A stretch of DNA of 63,277 nucleotides from JANXVV01 sp038230975 (GCA_038230975.1 JBBRMF010000002.1:1-63277); one strand, 5' to 3'; shown: positions 1 to 10,779, numbered from the stretch's first letter. The notes: generated by a model not told the origin, from the sequence alone. Numbers and translations are program-made.

Positions 1-431
1 CACCATCGCCTCGGCAAAGGCCTTTCCGATCGGTCCCAAAATCTTAGTCGCACCGAGATAATGGTAGCCCCCGTTGGAGATGCCCTTCATCCGTTTCAAC
101 TCCTCCGGTGTGAAGTCTTCCGCCTTGGCCTTCTTGCGGGCTTCCTCTTTTTCCGCCGAAGTCAGTTTCGGATTTTTTTTGGCCTCTCGATCCATCTTGC
201 CGTTGAATTTCTCCATCCGCTGTTGCAGCGCGTCCAGGTCGTCGTCCCAATAAGGTGCAGTCTGCACCGCCACCACATTGCCCTTGAAGTCAGGAAGCGA
301 CGCTGGCAAACTCCGGATGCTTTTTCGGATCCCCCAACTGCAAGCTGTGCGTTGGTGAGGGTCACCCGATTGGCCGCCAGGAAGACGATAGAAAGTACAA
401 TCTTCAACCAGTTCAGCGTTCGCGGTCGCAT
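1..431 (-). pseudogene. Broken remnant of a SASA-family (sialate O-acetylesterase-like) gene, runs off the left edge
   Basis: On the minus strand an ATG at 431, preceded by a GGAG site, opens a signal peptide (hydrophobic LKIVLSIVFLAA) that runs directly into VTLTNAQLAVG. Reading on as homologues do needs two frame changes: one at the C-run 331-335 (giving DPKKHPEFASV) and one near 299-304 (giving SLPDFKGNVVAVQTAPYWDD). The rest, to base 1, is open and contains GGYHYLGATKILGPIGKAFAEAM, shown here as pieces GGYHYLGA and IGKAFAEAM, the usual C-terminal block of planctomycete secreted SASA esterases. The central catalytic part is missing, so an internal deletion joined the signal peptide to the C-terminal third. 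Two sequencing errors could explain the frameshifts but not the missing core. The family call rests on remembered motifs. Confidence 0.65.
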
Positions 432-870
432 ATTTGATGCTCCGCTTTCTTGCGGTTCGTGAGACGGACCAAACCCAGGGGACAGTTCGTTCGACACACC
501 GAAGCGGCGAAAGTTTTAGGAGAATGGGGGGGGAGAAACTTCCAACCAAATAGTTTCGGCGGGCGAGACACCGAACCCTTACGTCAACTTGCCTATCTGC
601 TCAATGACATCAGACCAGCCATTGACACTGCAACCCACCGACGAAATCCAAATCTTCTCGCACACCCGCGACGTGCCATCGGCATTGCGCATTGCCCCTG
701 CCGTGGCGCGTGAAGCGGCGTTTCTCTTTCGGGGCAAGCTTTCCCTGGAGCCAGGAAAGGGGACAGTTCAAGCAATGATACTGGGACAATGGACGGGGCA
801 CCAAAAAACTATTTCTTATTCCTTTATCTGTGATTATTTGTGATTATATGTGCCTAAATTGTATTTTTGA
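432..870. other. Intergenic stretch with no supported gene
   Basis: About 440 bases between the esterase remnant and the end of the release factor 3 gene. Short open frames exist on both strands, but none has a ribosome site, a recognisable motif or a composition like the neighbours. GGGGACAGTTC occurs at about 478-488 and 759-769, a dispersed direct repeat of unknown meaning. I see no tRNA, terminator or convincing promoter. Confidence 0.5.
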
Positions 871-2535
<1,665 letters not shown>

Positions 2536-2672
2536 TTTTGTATCTTATCCGGTTCGGGGTTTGAAGACTAATGAGGGGACATGGACACTGAAGTGACCAA
2601 GCCGCGTGTCCGATAATGATTTATCGGAGTCCAGGTCGGAAGTGAATGTCAGCGCGGTCGATAGAAAGGGGT

Positions 2673-4115
2673 ATGCGTGCTGTTTCAATTTATCGCCGGC
2701 TTTGGATGGGTGGATTGGCGATGGCGTTATTTTTGGTCACGCTGATCGCGAGCAACTCATTTTTGGAGCCGTCGAAGGCGTTGCGATGGAATATGCTGGG
2801 GTACGATTTTCGAACGTGGTACATCGCGGGGACCTTGGCCCGGGAAGGCCGTTCGGTTGAATTTTATGACTTGAAAAGTATCGAGCGATTTGACCGGCAA
2901 CTGGCGCGCGATCACGGACTGGACTTGGATCAGGGGATTGGGCCGATCTTTAATCCGCCGTTTTTTGCGTGGATTTTTGCACCGCTGACGCGATGGTCGT
3001 ATCCAACGGCCTTGAAGATTTGGTATGCGTTCAGCGCGGGGTGTCTGGTGCTTTCGGCGTTTATGATGAGTCGAATGCTTTGTGGGGTCACTACCGGAGC
3101 GATTCCGTCCGCTAAAGCGGACCCTACGGGGAATAAGGCGACTGCTCTCATTCTGATTTTGTTGGCCACGAGCATGCCGGCGGTGCAGGCGCTGGTGCAT
3201 GCGCAGAATACGTTTCTTTCTTTGTTGATGCTCACTTGTGTGGTGACCTGTTGGCGGTCGGGCCATGCATTTGGAGCGGGCCTTTTGGCGGGGTTTCTTT
3301 TTTATAAGCCGCAATTGGGTGCGGTTGTGGCCGTCGGGTTGATTGTCACGATGGGTTGGCGGGCTGTAATTGGGTTGGTGATCACCGGAGTGTTGCTGAT
3401 TCTGCTCAATGTGTTGACACTGCCGGGGTCATTGACGGATTTCTTCGTTAAGATGCCGGCGAACCTTCGGTGGTTGCAGGAGGAGCATATTTACGCGTGG
3501 AAACGTCATGCGACGTTTCAGGGTTTCTGGAGGACGCTGCTGCAATGGGGGGAGGCTGGGCCGGTAAAGGGTTTAGTGCGGTTTTTGTCGACGGGGTGCA
3601 TGGTGGCTACAGCGGTTGGGGTGGGGAGATTGCTGTGGAGGTTTCGGAAGGGAATGGGAACTCAAATAACTTTTGATTTCGAGAGGCATTGGGGAGGACA
3701 GCCGAAGACCCCTCACCCTAACCCTCCTCCCGGAGTACCGGGGGGAGGGAACCTTGGGCTGGTGATCGCGAGTACTTTAATCGCAATGCCATTATTGATG
3801 CCGTTTTATTTTGACTATGATCTGTTATTGCTGGGCATTGCAGCGGTTCTGACCGCCGCGGATTTTCTGCATCAGGGCCGTGAATTGAAGTTCTTCGCGG
3901 ATCGCTGGTTGCCCACGGCTTGGGTGGGTTTTTACATTTGCATGTATCTGAATCTTCCGATGGCCCGTTTAACGCATATTTCACCGCTGGTGCCGTCGCT
4001 TGTTTTCCTGACGTCTTTGACGCTTTCCCGAGCAACGCGACAGCTTGAAAATCCGGAATTTGAAGTACCCTTGTCGATTCCCGACGATATGATCGTAACC
4101 CAATGCGCCGCATAA
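2673..4115 (+). CDS. GT87/DUF2029-type polyprenol-dependent glycosyltransferase, with two repeat-derived insertions
   Basis: A polytopic membrane protein of about 480 residues resembling the DUF2029/GT87 family, which transfers mannose or arabinose-type sugars from polyprenyl phosphate on the outer face of the membrane. Hydrophobic helices span the length, with the first-loop acidic motif YDFRTWYIAG near residue 44 and NPPFFAWIFAPL near residue 94. The ATG at 2673 has AAGGG just upstream; an ATG at 2646 is possible but weaker. Two loops are odd. Residues about 143-152 are encoded by the palindromic repeat at 3101-3127, and residues about 345-359 (TPHPNPPPGVPGGG) by the repeat at 3706-3750. 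The stop overlaps the start of the next gene by 13 bases, suggesting coupling. The substrate is unknown. Confidence 0.75.
   Translation: MRAVSIYRRLWMGGLAMALFLVTLIASNSFLEPSKALRWNMLGYDFRTWYIAGTLAREGRSVEFYDLKSIERFDRQLARDHGLDLDQGIGPIFNPPFFAWIFAPLTRWSYPTALKIWYAFSAGCLVLSAFMMSRMLCGVTTGAIPSAKADPTGNKATALILILLATSMPAVQALVHAQNTFLSLLMLTCVVTCWRSGHAFGAGLLAGFLFYKPQLGAVVAVGLIVTMGWRAVIGLVITGVLLILLNVLTLPGSLTDFFVKMPANLRWLQEEHIYAWKRHATFQGFWRTLLQWGEAGPVKGLVRFLSTGCMVATAVGVGRLLWRFRKGMGTQITFDFERHWGGQPKTPHPNPPPGVPGGGNLGLVIASTLIAMPLLMPFYFDYDLLLLGIAAVLTAADFLHQGRELKFFADRWLPTAWVGFYICMYLNLPMARLTHISPLVPSLVFLTSLTLSRATRQLENPEFEVPLSIPDDMIVTQCAA
3101..3127. repeat. Family A palindrome inside the GT87 gene
   Basis: Contains the palindrome GTCCGCTAAAGCGGAC at 3107-3122. 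The same unit, in reverse orientation, is at 22660-22686 and, with one change, at 21545-21571. Here it is 27 bases, so it adds nine codons without breaking the frame. Confidence 0.8.
3706..3750. repeat. Family H palindrome inside the GT87 gene
   Basis: CCTCCTCCCGG and CCGGGGGGAGG flank a short AGTA loop. The half GGAGTACCGGGGGGAGGG recurs at 8804-8821. It encodes a proline/glycine run (TPHPNPPPGVPGGG) out of keeping with the surrounding membrane protein. Confidence 0.7.
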
Positions 4116-5869
4116 CCCTTGCTATCCTCGTAAGCTTCTTCCTGCTGACACCATTGGCTCGCGCGGGAGTATTGCAGACCAAGGACGGCCAGGCCTTTGA
4201 AGGCAACTTGCAATTCCAAACAGATGGCTCGGTCAAATTGGTCCCCACAGCCGCCGATGGATTCTCGCTTTCTTTTCCGCTGACAGATATTGACAAGATG
4301 GTTTTTCGCCGCAGCACCGGTGGGGTTTTGAGCGGGGGAGTGTTGGCTGGCGACTGGGGTGTTCAGGATATCGGAGCGATGGGCGTCCTGGGCAATTCGG
4401 ACTATGCAGCCGGCGAATTTACGCTGCGGGGTGAGGGCACCCCGATGGGTGATAGCGGTGAAATGTTTCATTACGTCTACCATCGTCTGCCCGCGGATGG
4501 ACAGCTCATTGCACGGATTCAGAATCTATCTCCAGTTGATCCTGAGTCGCCCCGCCTTGATCCGCACGCCAAGGCCGGTCTGATGATCCGCCAGGGTTTG
4601 GAGCCCGGCGAGCGGTTCTGCGCAATCGCACTGACGGCAGATGATGGGTTTCAGTTTTACCACCGCAAGAACCTCGACTCTGCTGCAGTCATTGATCCGG
4701 CGGCGGCCGGTCCGAAAATCAAAGCACCGTACTGGATTAAGCTGGCGAAAATCAATCAGCGGGTGGTCGCCGCGCGATCGGTCGATGGTGTAAAGTGGGA
4801 ATTTGTCGGCGATCTGCCGATGGAAGCGCTGCGGGATGCGTACATTGGCATGTTTGTTTCCAGCAACCGGGCGGATCAGTTGGCTACTTCCGTTTTCGAT
4901 CACGTTCGCGTGACGATTCATGGTTTGAAAGGGGAGTATTTCGCCGATCCACGATTCAAGGATTTACGAACCACGAAGATTGATCCTAACATTGATTTTG
5001 ATTGGGTTGGGCTGGCCCCCGACCCAGCCATCCCTGCCGAGAACTTCTCGATTCGATGGACCGGTCAACTGTTAGCGCCGACCACGGATGCGTATCACTT
5101 TTCGATCAACGCCAGCGCTGCCGCCAAATTGATCATTAACGGGAAGACAATCGTCGACACCGCCAGTCGGGTTCCGCGAACCTGTACGATCAATCTGGTG
5201 ATGGATAAACGCTATGATGTCGAGGTGAATTTTGTTGCAGGGGGTGTCAATCCATCCTGCAAACTGCAGTGGTCTTCAAGCACTCTACCTCAAACGGTGA
5301 TTGCGCCGGACCAGTTTTATTACACGCCCCCCGCCGGTGTGGTGAATCCGCCTGCCGATCCTTTGGTGCAGGCCAAGCTGCCGAACGTCCCTCACGGTCT
5401 TTTGCTGGCTGATGGCACGTTTCTTCCGGGTTCGACTAAGGTTGCCAACGCTGAAAAGCTCACGTTTACGTATCGGGATCGCCGGGAACTTTCCGTGCCG
5501 AGCAACCAGGTGGCAAGCGTCATTTTACACCCGTTGAATACCGCCAAACTCTCCACGAAAGGCCCGGGATTGCTAACGCTGGCGGGCGATTTCATTGAGG
5601 GTGAGTGCCAGGAAATTGCCGCCGGAAAGACCAAGCTGAACTCAGTGGTATTTGGTGTGACCCGTTACGACAACACGACGCAAACCGCCGCCATCGTCTA
5701 CCGCAATGCCAATCTCCGCACAGCGCCCTGGCTCATCCACACGACCACGGGTGGGGTCATCTACGCCAACGGATTTCGGGTTGAACAGCAGAAGTTAATC
5801 GTGGAAGAACCGCTCCTCGGTGCATTTGAAATCCGGTTCAGTGAGATCAACGACATCATGCGGAATTGA
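4103..5869 (+). CDS. Secreted PA14-domain protein
   Basis: A 588-residue exported protein. The signal peptide is residues 1-21 (LAILVSFFLLTPLARA). A short region that reads like a regulated-surface motif (LQTKDGQAFEGNLQF) follows, then a concanavalin-like/DUF1349-type sandwich at about 75-265 (GLMIRQGLEPGERFCAIAL), then a PA14 domain at about 275-415 (LKGEYFADPRFKDL, FSIRWTGQLLAP, YHFSINASAAAKLIINGK). PA14 domains bind glycans. A C-terminal sandwich repeats the N-terminal theme (LLLADGTFLPG). The start lies inside the end of the GT87 gene, so the two are probably translated together. No catalytic domain is visible. It may bind extracellular polysaccharide. Confidence 0.75.
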   Translation: MRRITLAILVSFFLLTPLARAGVLQTKDGQAFEGNLQFQTDGSVKLVPTAADGFSLSFPLTDIDKMVFRRSTGGVLSGGVLAGDWGVQDIGAMGVLGNSDYAAGEFTLRGEGTPMGDSGEMFHYVYHRLPADGQLIARIQNLSPVDPESPRLDPHAKAGLMIRQGLEPGERFCAIALTADDGFQFYHRKNLDSAAVIDPAAAGPKIKAPYWIKLAKINQRVVAARSVDGVKWEFVGDLPMEALRDAYIGMFVSSNRADQLATSVFDHVRVTIHGLKGEYFADPRFKDLRTTKIDPNIDFDWVGLAPDPAIPAENFSIRWTGQLLAPTTDAYHFSINASAAAKLIINGKTIVDTASRVPRTCTINLVMDKRYDVEVNFVAGGVNPSCKLQWSSSTLPQTVIAPDQFYYTPPAGVVNPPADPLVQAKLPNVPHGLLLADGTFLPGSTKVANAEKLTFTYRDRRELSVPSNQVASVILHPLNTAKLSTKGPGLLTLAGDFIEGECQEIAAGKTKLNSVVFGVTRYDNTTQTAAIVYRNANLRTAPWLIHTTTGGVIYANGFRVEQQKLIVEEPLLGAFEIRFSEINDIMRN

Positions 5870-5912
5870 TTCAGAGCTTGAGAATCCATTGTAAATCATC
5901 CCGATGAAATAA

Positions 5913-6110
5913 GTGAAGTTAATCGGTTTAAGGGCCGTGACCGCCGACAAAGTTGCGATCAAGTCCACGATCAATGCAATCGCGGCGGTGTATGCGGCAA
6001 TATCGAAGCTCTCTGCGGATCTGCCCGCCATCGCCGCCGCACAAGCGACGATCGAAGCGACAATGACCAAGTTGATTGCCGACATTGAAGCCCAGTTGGC
6101 CGGGGGTTGA
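5913..6110 (+). CDS. Small alanine-rich helical protein, unknown
   Basis: A 65-residue frame starting with GTG, rich in Ala, Ile and Lys with a heptad-like pattern (AIAAVYAAISKLSADLPAIA), so probably one or two amphipathic helices. It lies 43 bases after the PA14 gene and ends 30 bases before a strong plus-strand terminator, which supports a transcript reading through it. Against it: no clear ribosome site, and an in-frame stop (ATG AAA TAA) three codons upstream. I recognise no family. Confidence 0.4.
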   Translation: MKLIGLRAVTADKVAIKSTINAIAAVYAAISKLSADLPAIAAAQATIEATMTKLIADIEAQLAGG

Positions 6111-6139
6111 TCGCGAGTCAACTCGGAATTGAAACGAAA

Positions 6140-6176
6140 GCTCCCGGACGCGCGTCGCCCGGGGGCATTTTTTTTT
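6140..6176 (+). terminator. Rho-independent terminator after the PA14/small-helix unit
   Basis: A GC-rich hairpin (arms GCTCCCGGACG and CGCCCGGGGGC) is followed by a run of nine T. The T-run is on the plus strand, so it ends the rightward transcript; the pseudopilin gene converges on it. Confidence 0.8.
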
Positions 6177-6192
6177 ATTTCAGCGAGTCCGG

Positions 6193-6987
6193 TCAAGGGG
6201 CTGAGGTCGCGGTTCCCGGCAGCGGGGACCAGGGATCGACCGAATCCCTTGCTTGCTTGGGCGGGACGGTATCCACGTGCATATCCAAGTAGAGGTAATT
6301 CGAACCGAGCTTGATGCCGTGACGATACTTTTCCACAATCTCGCGCGGCGGGTCAAAATCGCCTTCTTCCATATAGTAATCGCCAGCCGCCGTGCGTTTT
6401 TCGCCCATGATGACCAATTCCGAAGGGGAGCGGATGATCAGTTCACCCCCGCTGTAACCGACGACGCGGCCGCCATAACGAATCATGCGAGCGGGGGATT
6501 CTTCGATATGATGATTCAAAAGATAGGAATGCTGTTCGCCGGTTGGATCGGTCCTCACGTCAGGATCCTGCGGGCAATACATCACGCGGGGATTCCAAAC
6601 TTGTTCGTCGAATACATAGACCGGCCAACGACCTTCGTGCGGAACGATGCTGCCATCCGCGTATCGGGACATGCTTCCCAAAGTGCGATAATACCCGACT
6701 TGACCGAATTCCCCGGGTTTCACGACACTGCCGATAGGGTAAAGCACTCCTTGATTGTTATTGGCATAAATGATGAGCAGTTGCCCGATGCTGCGCAGAT
6801 TTGCCTTGCAAGCCAGACTGTTCGCCTGCAACCGAGCGCCTTTGAGCGCGGGCAATAGCATCCCCATAAGCAGCGCAATAATCCCGATCACCACGAGTAA
6901 TTCGACGAGGGAAAACCCGCGGTTTTTTCTGGGTTGAAAACGGCGAGTCGCGCTTCCGATCGTGTTTCTGGTTATCGCATACCGCAT
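6193..6987 (-). CDS. Prepilin-type (type II pseudopilin-like) protein
   Basis: About 264 residues. The type IV pilin/pseudopilin N-terminus is explicit: RGFSLVELLVVIGIIALLMGMLLPAL, here split as RGFSLVELLVV and IGIIALLMGMLLPAL, with cleavage expected after Gly and Glu at mature position 5. A DUF1559-like globular domain with NLRSIGQLLIIYANNNQG and a C-terminal aspartate-bearing strand (LYLDMHVDTV) follows. Planctomycetes carry many such proteins, most of unproven function. I chose the second Met because GGAG lies six bases before it; the ATG at 6993 abuts that site. The gene is divergent from the TMTC-like gene. Confidence 0.8.
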   Translation of the reverse strand: MRYAITRNTIGSATRRFQPRKNRGFSLVELLVVIGIIALLMGMLLPALKGARLQANSLACKANLRSIGQLLIIYANNNQGVLYPIGSVVKPGEFGQVGYYRTLGSMSRYADGSIVPHEGRWPVYVFDEQVWNPRVMYCPQDPDVRTDPTGEQHSYLLNHHIEESPARMIRYGGRVVGYSGGELIIRSPSELVIMGEKRTAAGDYYMEEGDFDPPREIVEKYRHGIKLGSNYLYLDMHVDTVPPKQARDSVDPWSPLPGTATSAP

Positions 6988-7087
6988 AGACATCTCCGAA
7001 TTGGAAGGACATCAGAGTGACGAGATTCCGCAAACGTACGTGCGTTTGGACGGCAACCGGTTTATCCAATTTCCACAGCAGTTCGGT

Positions 7088-8677
7088 ATGATACCTCGAT
7101 TCATGCAATCTGCCCGCACTTTTTTGAAACATCGATATTGGATTCTACCGGCCCTGCTCGGCGCCGGCCTTTATCTGATTAATCTCTCGGGGACATGGAT
7201 TTACGATGATATTTTTATCGCGCGCGAAGATCCTCGCCTTCAGAGTGTGAGTCGGTGGCGCGAATATCTTACCACGGATTACTTTAACGGTTCCGTCGAC
7301 AATCTATGGCGGCCGGTGGTGTCGCTTTCGTACGCGGTTCAATATTGGCTCCATGGCGGGAAGGCATGGCCGTTCCATCTGGCAAATCTGCTTTTGCACG
7401 CGGGGGTTTGCCTGCTGGTAGCCCGGTTAGGGCAAAGACTAAGTGGATCAACGCGTGTGGGATTGGTCGCGGGATTGTTGTTCGCGAGCCATCCGATTCA
7501 TGTGGAAGTCGTGGCGGGAATCGTAGGACGCGCCGAAGAAATGTGTGCGATCGGGGTTCTGGCGGCAATGCTGTTGGTCCTTCATCGGAAAATGACGACG
7601 GCTCGTGCTTTTGCGGTGACCGGGTGTTTTTTGTTCGCGGCGATGAGCAAAGAGCAGGGCACGTTACTGCCGGTCATCTTGCTCGGGTGGCTTATCCTTC
7701 AAAACCTATTCAGAACCGTCGAGACAGCCTGCGGTAGCGAAGACGTCCTGCAATCTCGTCGGTGGCGTTCGTCGGAAAACAGCGCGGCACTTTTGCTCAC
7801 CGCCCTTCTAGCAGGATCGTTGGCCGTGTTCGTTTCATATCGCAACTCGATTGCCCCCTGGTTTTGGGACAAATCATTTATCGATCCATCGATCAATCCA
7901 ATCGTTCAGAGCGTCGGCGTGGATCGGGGGTTGATTCCGATCGCCATTCTTGGCCGATACACCGCGCTGCTTATGGCCCCCTGGCGACTGGCACCCGATT
8001 ACAGCGCGAATGTCTTCACCTCCATTCAGCGTGCGAGCGATCCATTTCTCTGGATCGGAATCATCACGCTGTTTGCCTTTGTGATTACCGCGATTGTCGC
8101 CGTGAAAAAGCGGCTGGCGATCATTCTGTTTTGCGTTGGATGCCTGGCGGCGACCTATTTTCTAGCGAGCAACATCATCATCATCGGTACGATTTTCGGC
8201 GAACGATTGATGTATCTGCCATCGGTCTTCGTTTGCATTCTCGTCGCAATGGCGTTTGAAAAAATCAATGCTCGATCTCGCGTCGCGTGTCTGACACTTT
8301 TCTTGGTGGCCTTCTGCGTTCGAACCGAGACGTATGCCTGGCAATGGAATGATCGGCTACGCTTCTATACCTATTCGGTTGATGTCCAGCCAAAGTCATC
8401 GATGACTTACATGCTCCTGGGGGATGAACTTCGACGCAGAGGTGATCTTGCTCAGGCCGCACGCGTTTTAGCGCAAGCGAGAAATGTCTGTCCTGAGTCG
8501 AGGCGAATCTGGAACCAATCCGCACAGATTGCGCTGGATCGCGGCCGCTACGCGGAAGCCCAACGGTGGGCTCAGCACAGCATGGAACTTTTTCCATCCA
8601 TGTCCACAACAGCTCTATTGTCGGAAATCGCGGAGAGAAGCGCGACGCAAAGTGTGCGTGACCGTTCTGGCGACTGA
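7088..8677 (+). CDS. TMTC-like membrane glycosyltransferase with C-terminal TPR repeats
   Basis: A 529-residue polytopic membrane protein. The first loop after TM1 carries the acidic pair WIYDDIFI expected of GT-C glycosyltransferases, followed by NLWRPVVSLSYAVQYWLHG and HLANLLLHAGV, as in TMTC/DUF1736-type O-mannosyltransferases. About ten hydrophobic helices follow. Residues about 450-525 form two tetratricopeptide units (LLGDELRRRGDLAQAARVL, ALDRGRYAEAQRWAQHSM). The true start is probably ATG 7088, since the longer frame from 6962 crosses the divergent pseudopilin start. A role in protein O-glycosylation is inferred from the family only. Confidence 0.75.
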   Translation: MIPRFMQSARTFLKHRYWILPALLGAGLYLINLSGTWIYDDIFIAREDPRLQSVSRWREYLTTDYFNGSVDNLWRPVVSLSYAVQYWLHGGKAWPFHLANLLLHAGVCLLVARLGQRLSGSTRVGLVAGLLFASHPIHVEVVAGIVGRAEEMCAIGVLAAMLLVLHRKMTTARAFAVTGCFLFAAMSKEQGTLLPVILLGWLILQNLFRTVETACGSEDVLQSRRWRSSENSAALLLTALLAGSLAVFVSYRNSIAPWFWDKSFIDPSINPIVQSVGVDRGLIPIAILGRYTALLMAPWRLAPDYSANVFTSIQRASDPFLWIGIITLFAFVITAIVAVKKRLAIILFCVGCLAATYFLASNIIIIGTIFGERLMYLPSVFVCILVAMAFEKINARSRVACLTLFLVAFCVRTETYAWQWNDRLRFYTYSVDVQPKSSMTYMLLGDELRRRGDLAQAARVLAQARNVCPESRRIWNQSAQIALDRGRYAEAQRWAQHSMELFPSMSTTALLSEIAERSATQSVRDRSGD

Positions 8678-8708
8678 GCTTTCGCCCCCCGGTGTACGGC
8701 TTGTCGAA

Positions 8709-8792
8709 TTATTTAGCCGGGTCGCTTGCGAACCGTTTTTAGCGGCTGTCCAAAGCCCTCGGACACGGGCCGCAAGCGGCCCGGCTAAATAA
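8709..8792. repeat. Family C long palindrome (copy C1)
   Basis: The outer arms TTATTTAGCCGGG and CCCGGCTAAATAA are perfect, with a further near-match inside (TCGCTTGCG...CGCAAGCGG). It lies between the 3' ends of two convergent genes, next to a family D element. The related copy at 46295-46369 also sits beside a family D element. Confidence 0.8.
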
Positions 8793-8832
8793 AGCGACAG
8801 CCCAGGAGTACCGGGGGGAGGGGATTGCAAAG

Positions 8833-8988
8833 CTAGTGCATTGTCTAAGCTGGGATTTAAGGCGCCACGGGTCGCGGTACGCCGAGACCTGTGCTCTTCC
8901 GGTGCGGGACGAACACAGGTCTCGGAGTATCGCGACCCGTGGCACCCGTTCCAAACTTAACCTAATTTCTAGGCCTGACAATGCGCTA
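8833..8988. repeat. Family D long palindromic element (copy D1)
   Basis: About 156 bases. The terminal inverted repeats are CTAGTGCATTGTC and GACAATGCGCTA. The inner arms carry GCCACGGGTCGCGGTAC and GAGACCTGTGCT with their complements. The right terminal repeat supplies the TAG stop codon of the leftward glycosyltransferase gene. Two more copies are at 15304-15457 and 46367-46519. Confidence 0.85.
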
Positions 8989-10779
8989 CGCGATTTGTTT
9001 AAGCCGTTGCGCTTTGCTTGCGCGGGCAATTCCGGGGACCAGGTAGTCTCTTGCGACGGCGTCCCAGCTCATCTCTTGCGCCAGTGCATGCCCGCGATCA
9101 ATGAATTGTTCAAACTCACCCGGTGTGCGCGGCAAGCGCTGGAACAGTTCCCTCGCCACTTTTTCGGCCACAACATGCTCGATTGCATCGCGCTGGGATT
9201 GACCGATATTGAGCAGTTGCTCGGGCTGCATCGAGAGGCCGGTTCCTTCAGACAGTTCCGTATAATCGGCGACGATGACGTTTGCAGTCGAACCTCCAAA
9301 AACTTTTTGCGAGGCCTTCTCGACGAAGCCCGCGCAGCCGCACACGTTGGAAAATACACAGATTCCGCCAAAGCTGATCGGTTCCACCTGGGCAATGCCG
9401 AACGGTTCGTAGATGCTTTGCCCGAACTCCGCATCCGAGCCTTTGCGGAGGTCCATGAATTCCATATCTACCGGCATGCGCGTGCCGCAAAGCTTTTGCT
9501 CCCAGCCAAACTGGTTCACGAAGACGACTTTGATATTCCGGCTACACGCGTTGAATTCCTGCACACCCTGGTAATACGCCGCCTCACCACTGGATAGATC
9601 GGGCAAACCTTCGCGGTGGGCAACGGGCCATTTGTGCTGCTGCTCCATCCGCCGGATTTCTTCCGCGCGACGACCGGGAATTTCCGTGCTCAGCGTAAAG
9701 AGCACCGCCGTCTCATTTCGTTCGCGAAGGATCGGCTCAAGATGTTCCAGCACGCGCAGATCTCGCCATAAGCCCTTGCTGGGTACGAGTCGGGTTACGT
9801 GTGAAAAGACGTAATCGGGTGTGAATCGCAATAGATTCTTGCAGTACGTCTGCAGCTTATTGCGGCTGTGCATTTTTTCTTCAACGCTGATTTTCCAGCA
9901 AGGCACGCCGTTGTACGCCAACTGCGAGTCGACGGACAAGAACTCTGATCCCAGGAATCGGAATTCTTTGCGCACATAGTCACCGACGGCAAAAATCCCG
10001 TCCATGAATTTTACGCACTTGAGCAAGGCGTGCTTGTAAAAATCACTCTGGTCACCGAACGCCTCTTCGACAAAATGGCCTTGCGCCATCGCGATGCGCA
10101 TGACGTTGTAAAACATCGTGTCATGCCCCGGATGCCCCTCGACAATCCGCCTGACCGTGGCCACTTCGTGCGCATAGAATATCGATCGAAAATTGCCTTT
10201 GTCGGCTTCCAGTACGGCGGCCAGGCAAGTGGGAATACCCATGTATTCATGCGAAAGAATCACACAAGGCTCCAGCGGGCTGCTTGCGCCAATCGCATGC
10301 AAGGCTGCCACCGCCGGGGGCGCGAGGCGCATGTACTGCTCGAAGTCTTGAATGTGCTCGTATCGCGCGCTTTCCAATCCGAATCTTCGATAGCAGGCGT
10401 ATTTGAAATGATCGATCTTGTGTTGATCAAATCGCGAAACGTCGATCAGCAATACCTCAGGAGACGAAATGACTCCCGTCCCCTTTTCGATGAATCTCCG
10501 TCGGCCGTAGATCAAACTTACATTGTAGTGGGATTCAATTTCCCGGAACCGAGCTGCCAGCGGCGTACGGAAGATGTTGTCCAGGCTGCTGTAGAGAACT
10601 TCGCCGCCGGCACCCAATCGCATTTCCCCATGTTGATCGTTGGGCCAATATGGGCCGATGAGAATATTGCGCTTGATGGAGTCCAGATAAGTCTGGCTGG
10701 TAAAAAGCCCCTGAAGAACAGCTCCAATGCCGCCAATCTTCTGAATCGCCTCGTGCGTGACGTGAACAACAGTTTGCAT
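8986..10779 (-). CDS. Glycosyltransferase, GT4/GT5-like (glycogen-synthase fold)
   Basis: 597 residues. The N-terminus MQTVVHVTHEAIQKIGGIGAV (pieces THEAIQKIGGIGAV) has the GGIGAV loop of glycogen/starch synthase-like GT-B enzymes that bind the nucleotide sugar. HVTRLVPSKGLWRDLRVL opens the C-terminal Rossmann domain. SIYEPFGIAQVEPISFG carries the conserved glutamate pair of GT4/GT5, followed by GGICVFSNVCGCAGF. The protein has no signal peptide and is probably cytoplasmic. Acceptor and product are unknown. A 43-residue gene lies 19 bases upstream. The C-terminus ends inside a repeat, so the tail could be slightly altered relative to relatives. Confidence 0.8.
   Translation of the reverse strand: MQTVVHVTHEAIQKIGGIGAVLQGLFTSQTYLDSIKRNILIGPYWPNDQHGEMRLGAGGEVLYSSLDNIFRTPLAARFREIESHYNVSLIYGRRRFIEKGTGVISSPEVLLIDVSRFDQHKIDHFKYACYRRFGLESARYEHIQDFEQYMRLAPPAVAALHAIGASSPLEPCVILSHEYMGIPTCLAAVLEADKGNFRSIFYAHEVATVRRIVEGHPGHDTMFYNVMRIAMAQGHFVEEAFGDQSDFYKHALLKCVKFMDGIFAVGDYVRKEFRFLGSEFLSVDSQLAYNGVPCWKISVEEKMHSRNKLQTYCKNLLRFTPDYVFSHVTRLVPSKGLWRDLRVLEHLEPILRERNETAVLFTLSTEIPGRRAEEIRRMEQQHKWPVAHREGLPDLSSGEAAYYQGVQEFNACSRNIKVVFVNQFGWEQKLCGTRMPVDMEFMDLRKGSDAEFGQSIYEPFGIAQVEPISFGGICVFSNVCGCAGFVEKASQKVFGGSTANVIVADYTELSEGTGLSMQPEQLLNIGQSQRDAIEHVVAEKVARELFQRLPRTPGEFEQFIDRGHALAQEMSWDAVARDYLVPGIARASKAQRLKQIA

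Noticed and set aside
450..843. Remnant of a REP-associated transposase, suggested by repeated GGGGACAGTTC
   Set aside because: No frame shows the HUH or tyrosine motifs, so the repeat alone is too little.
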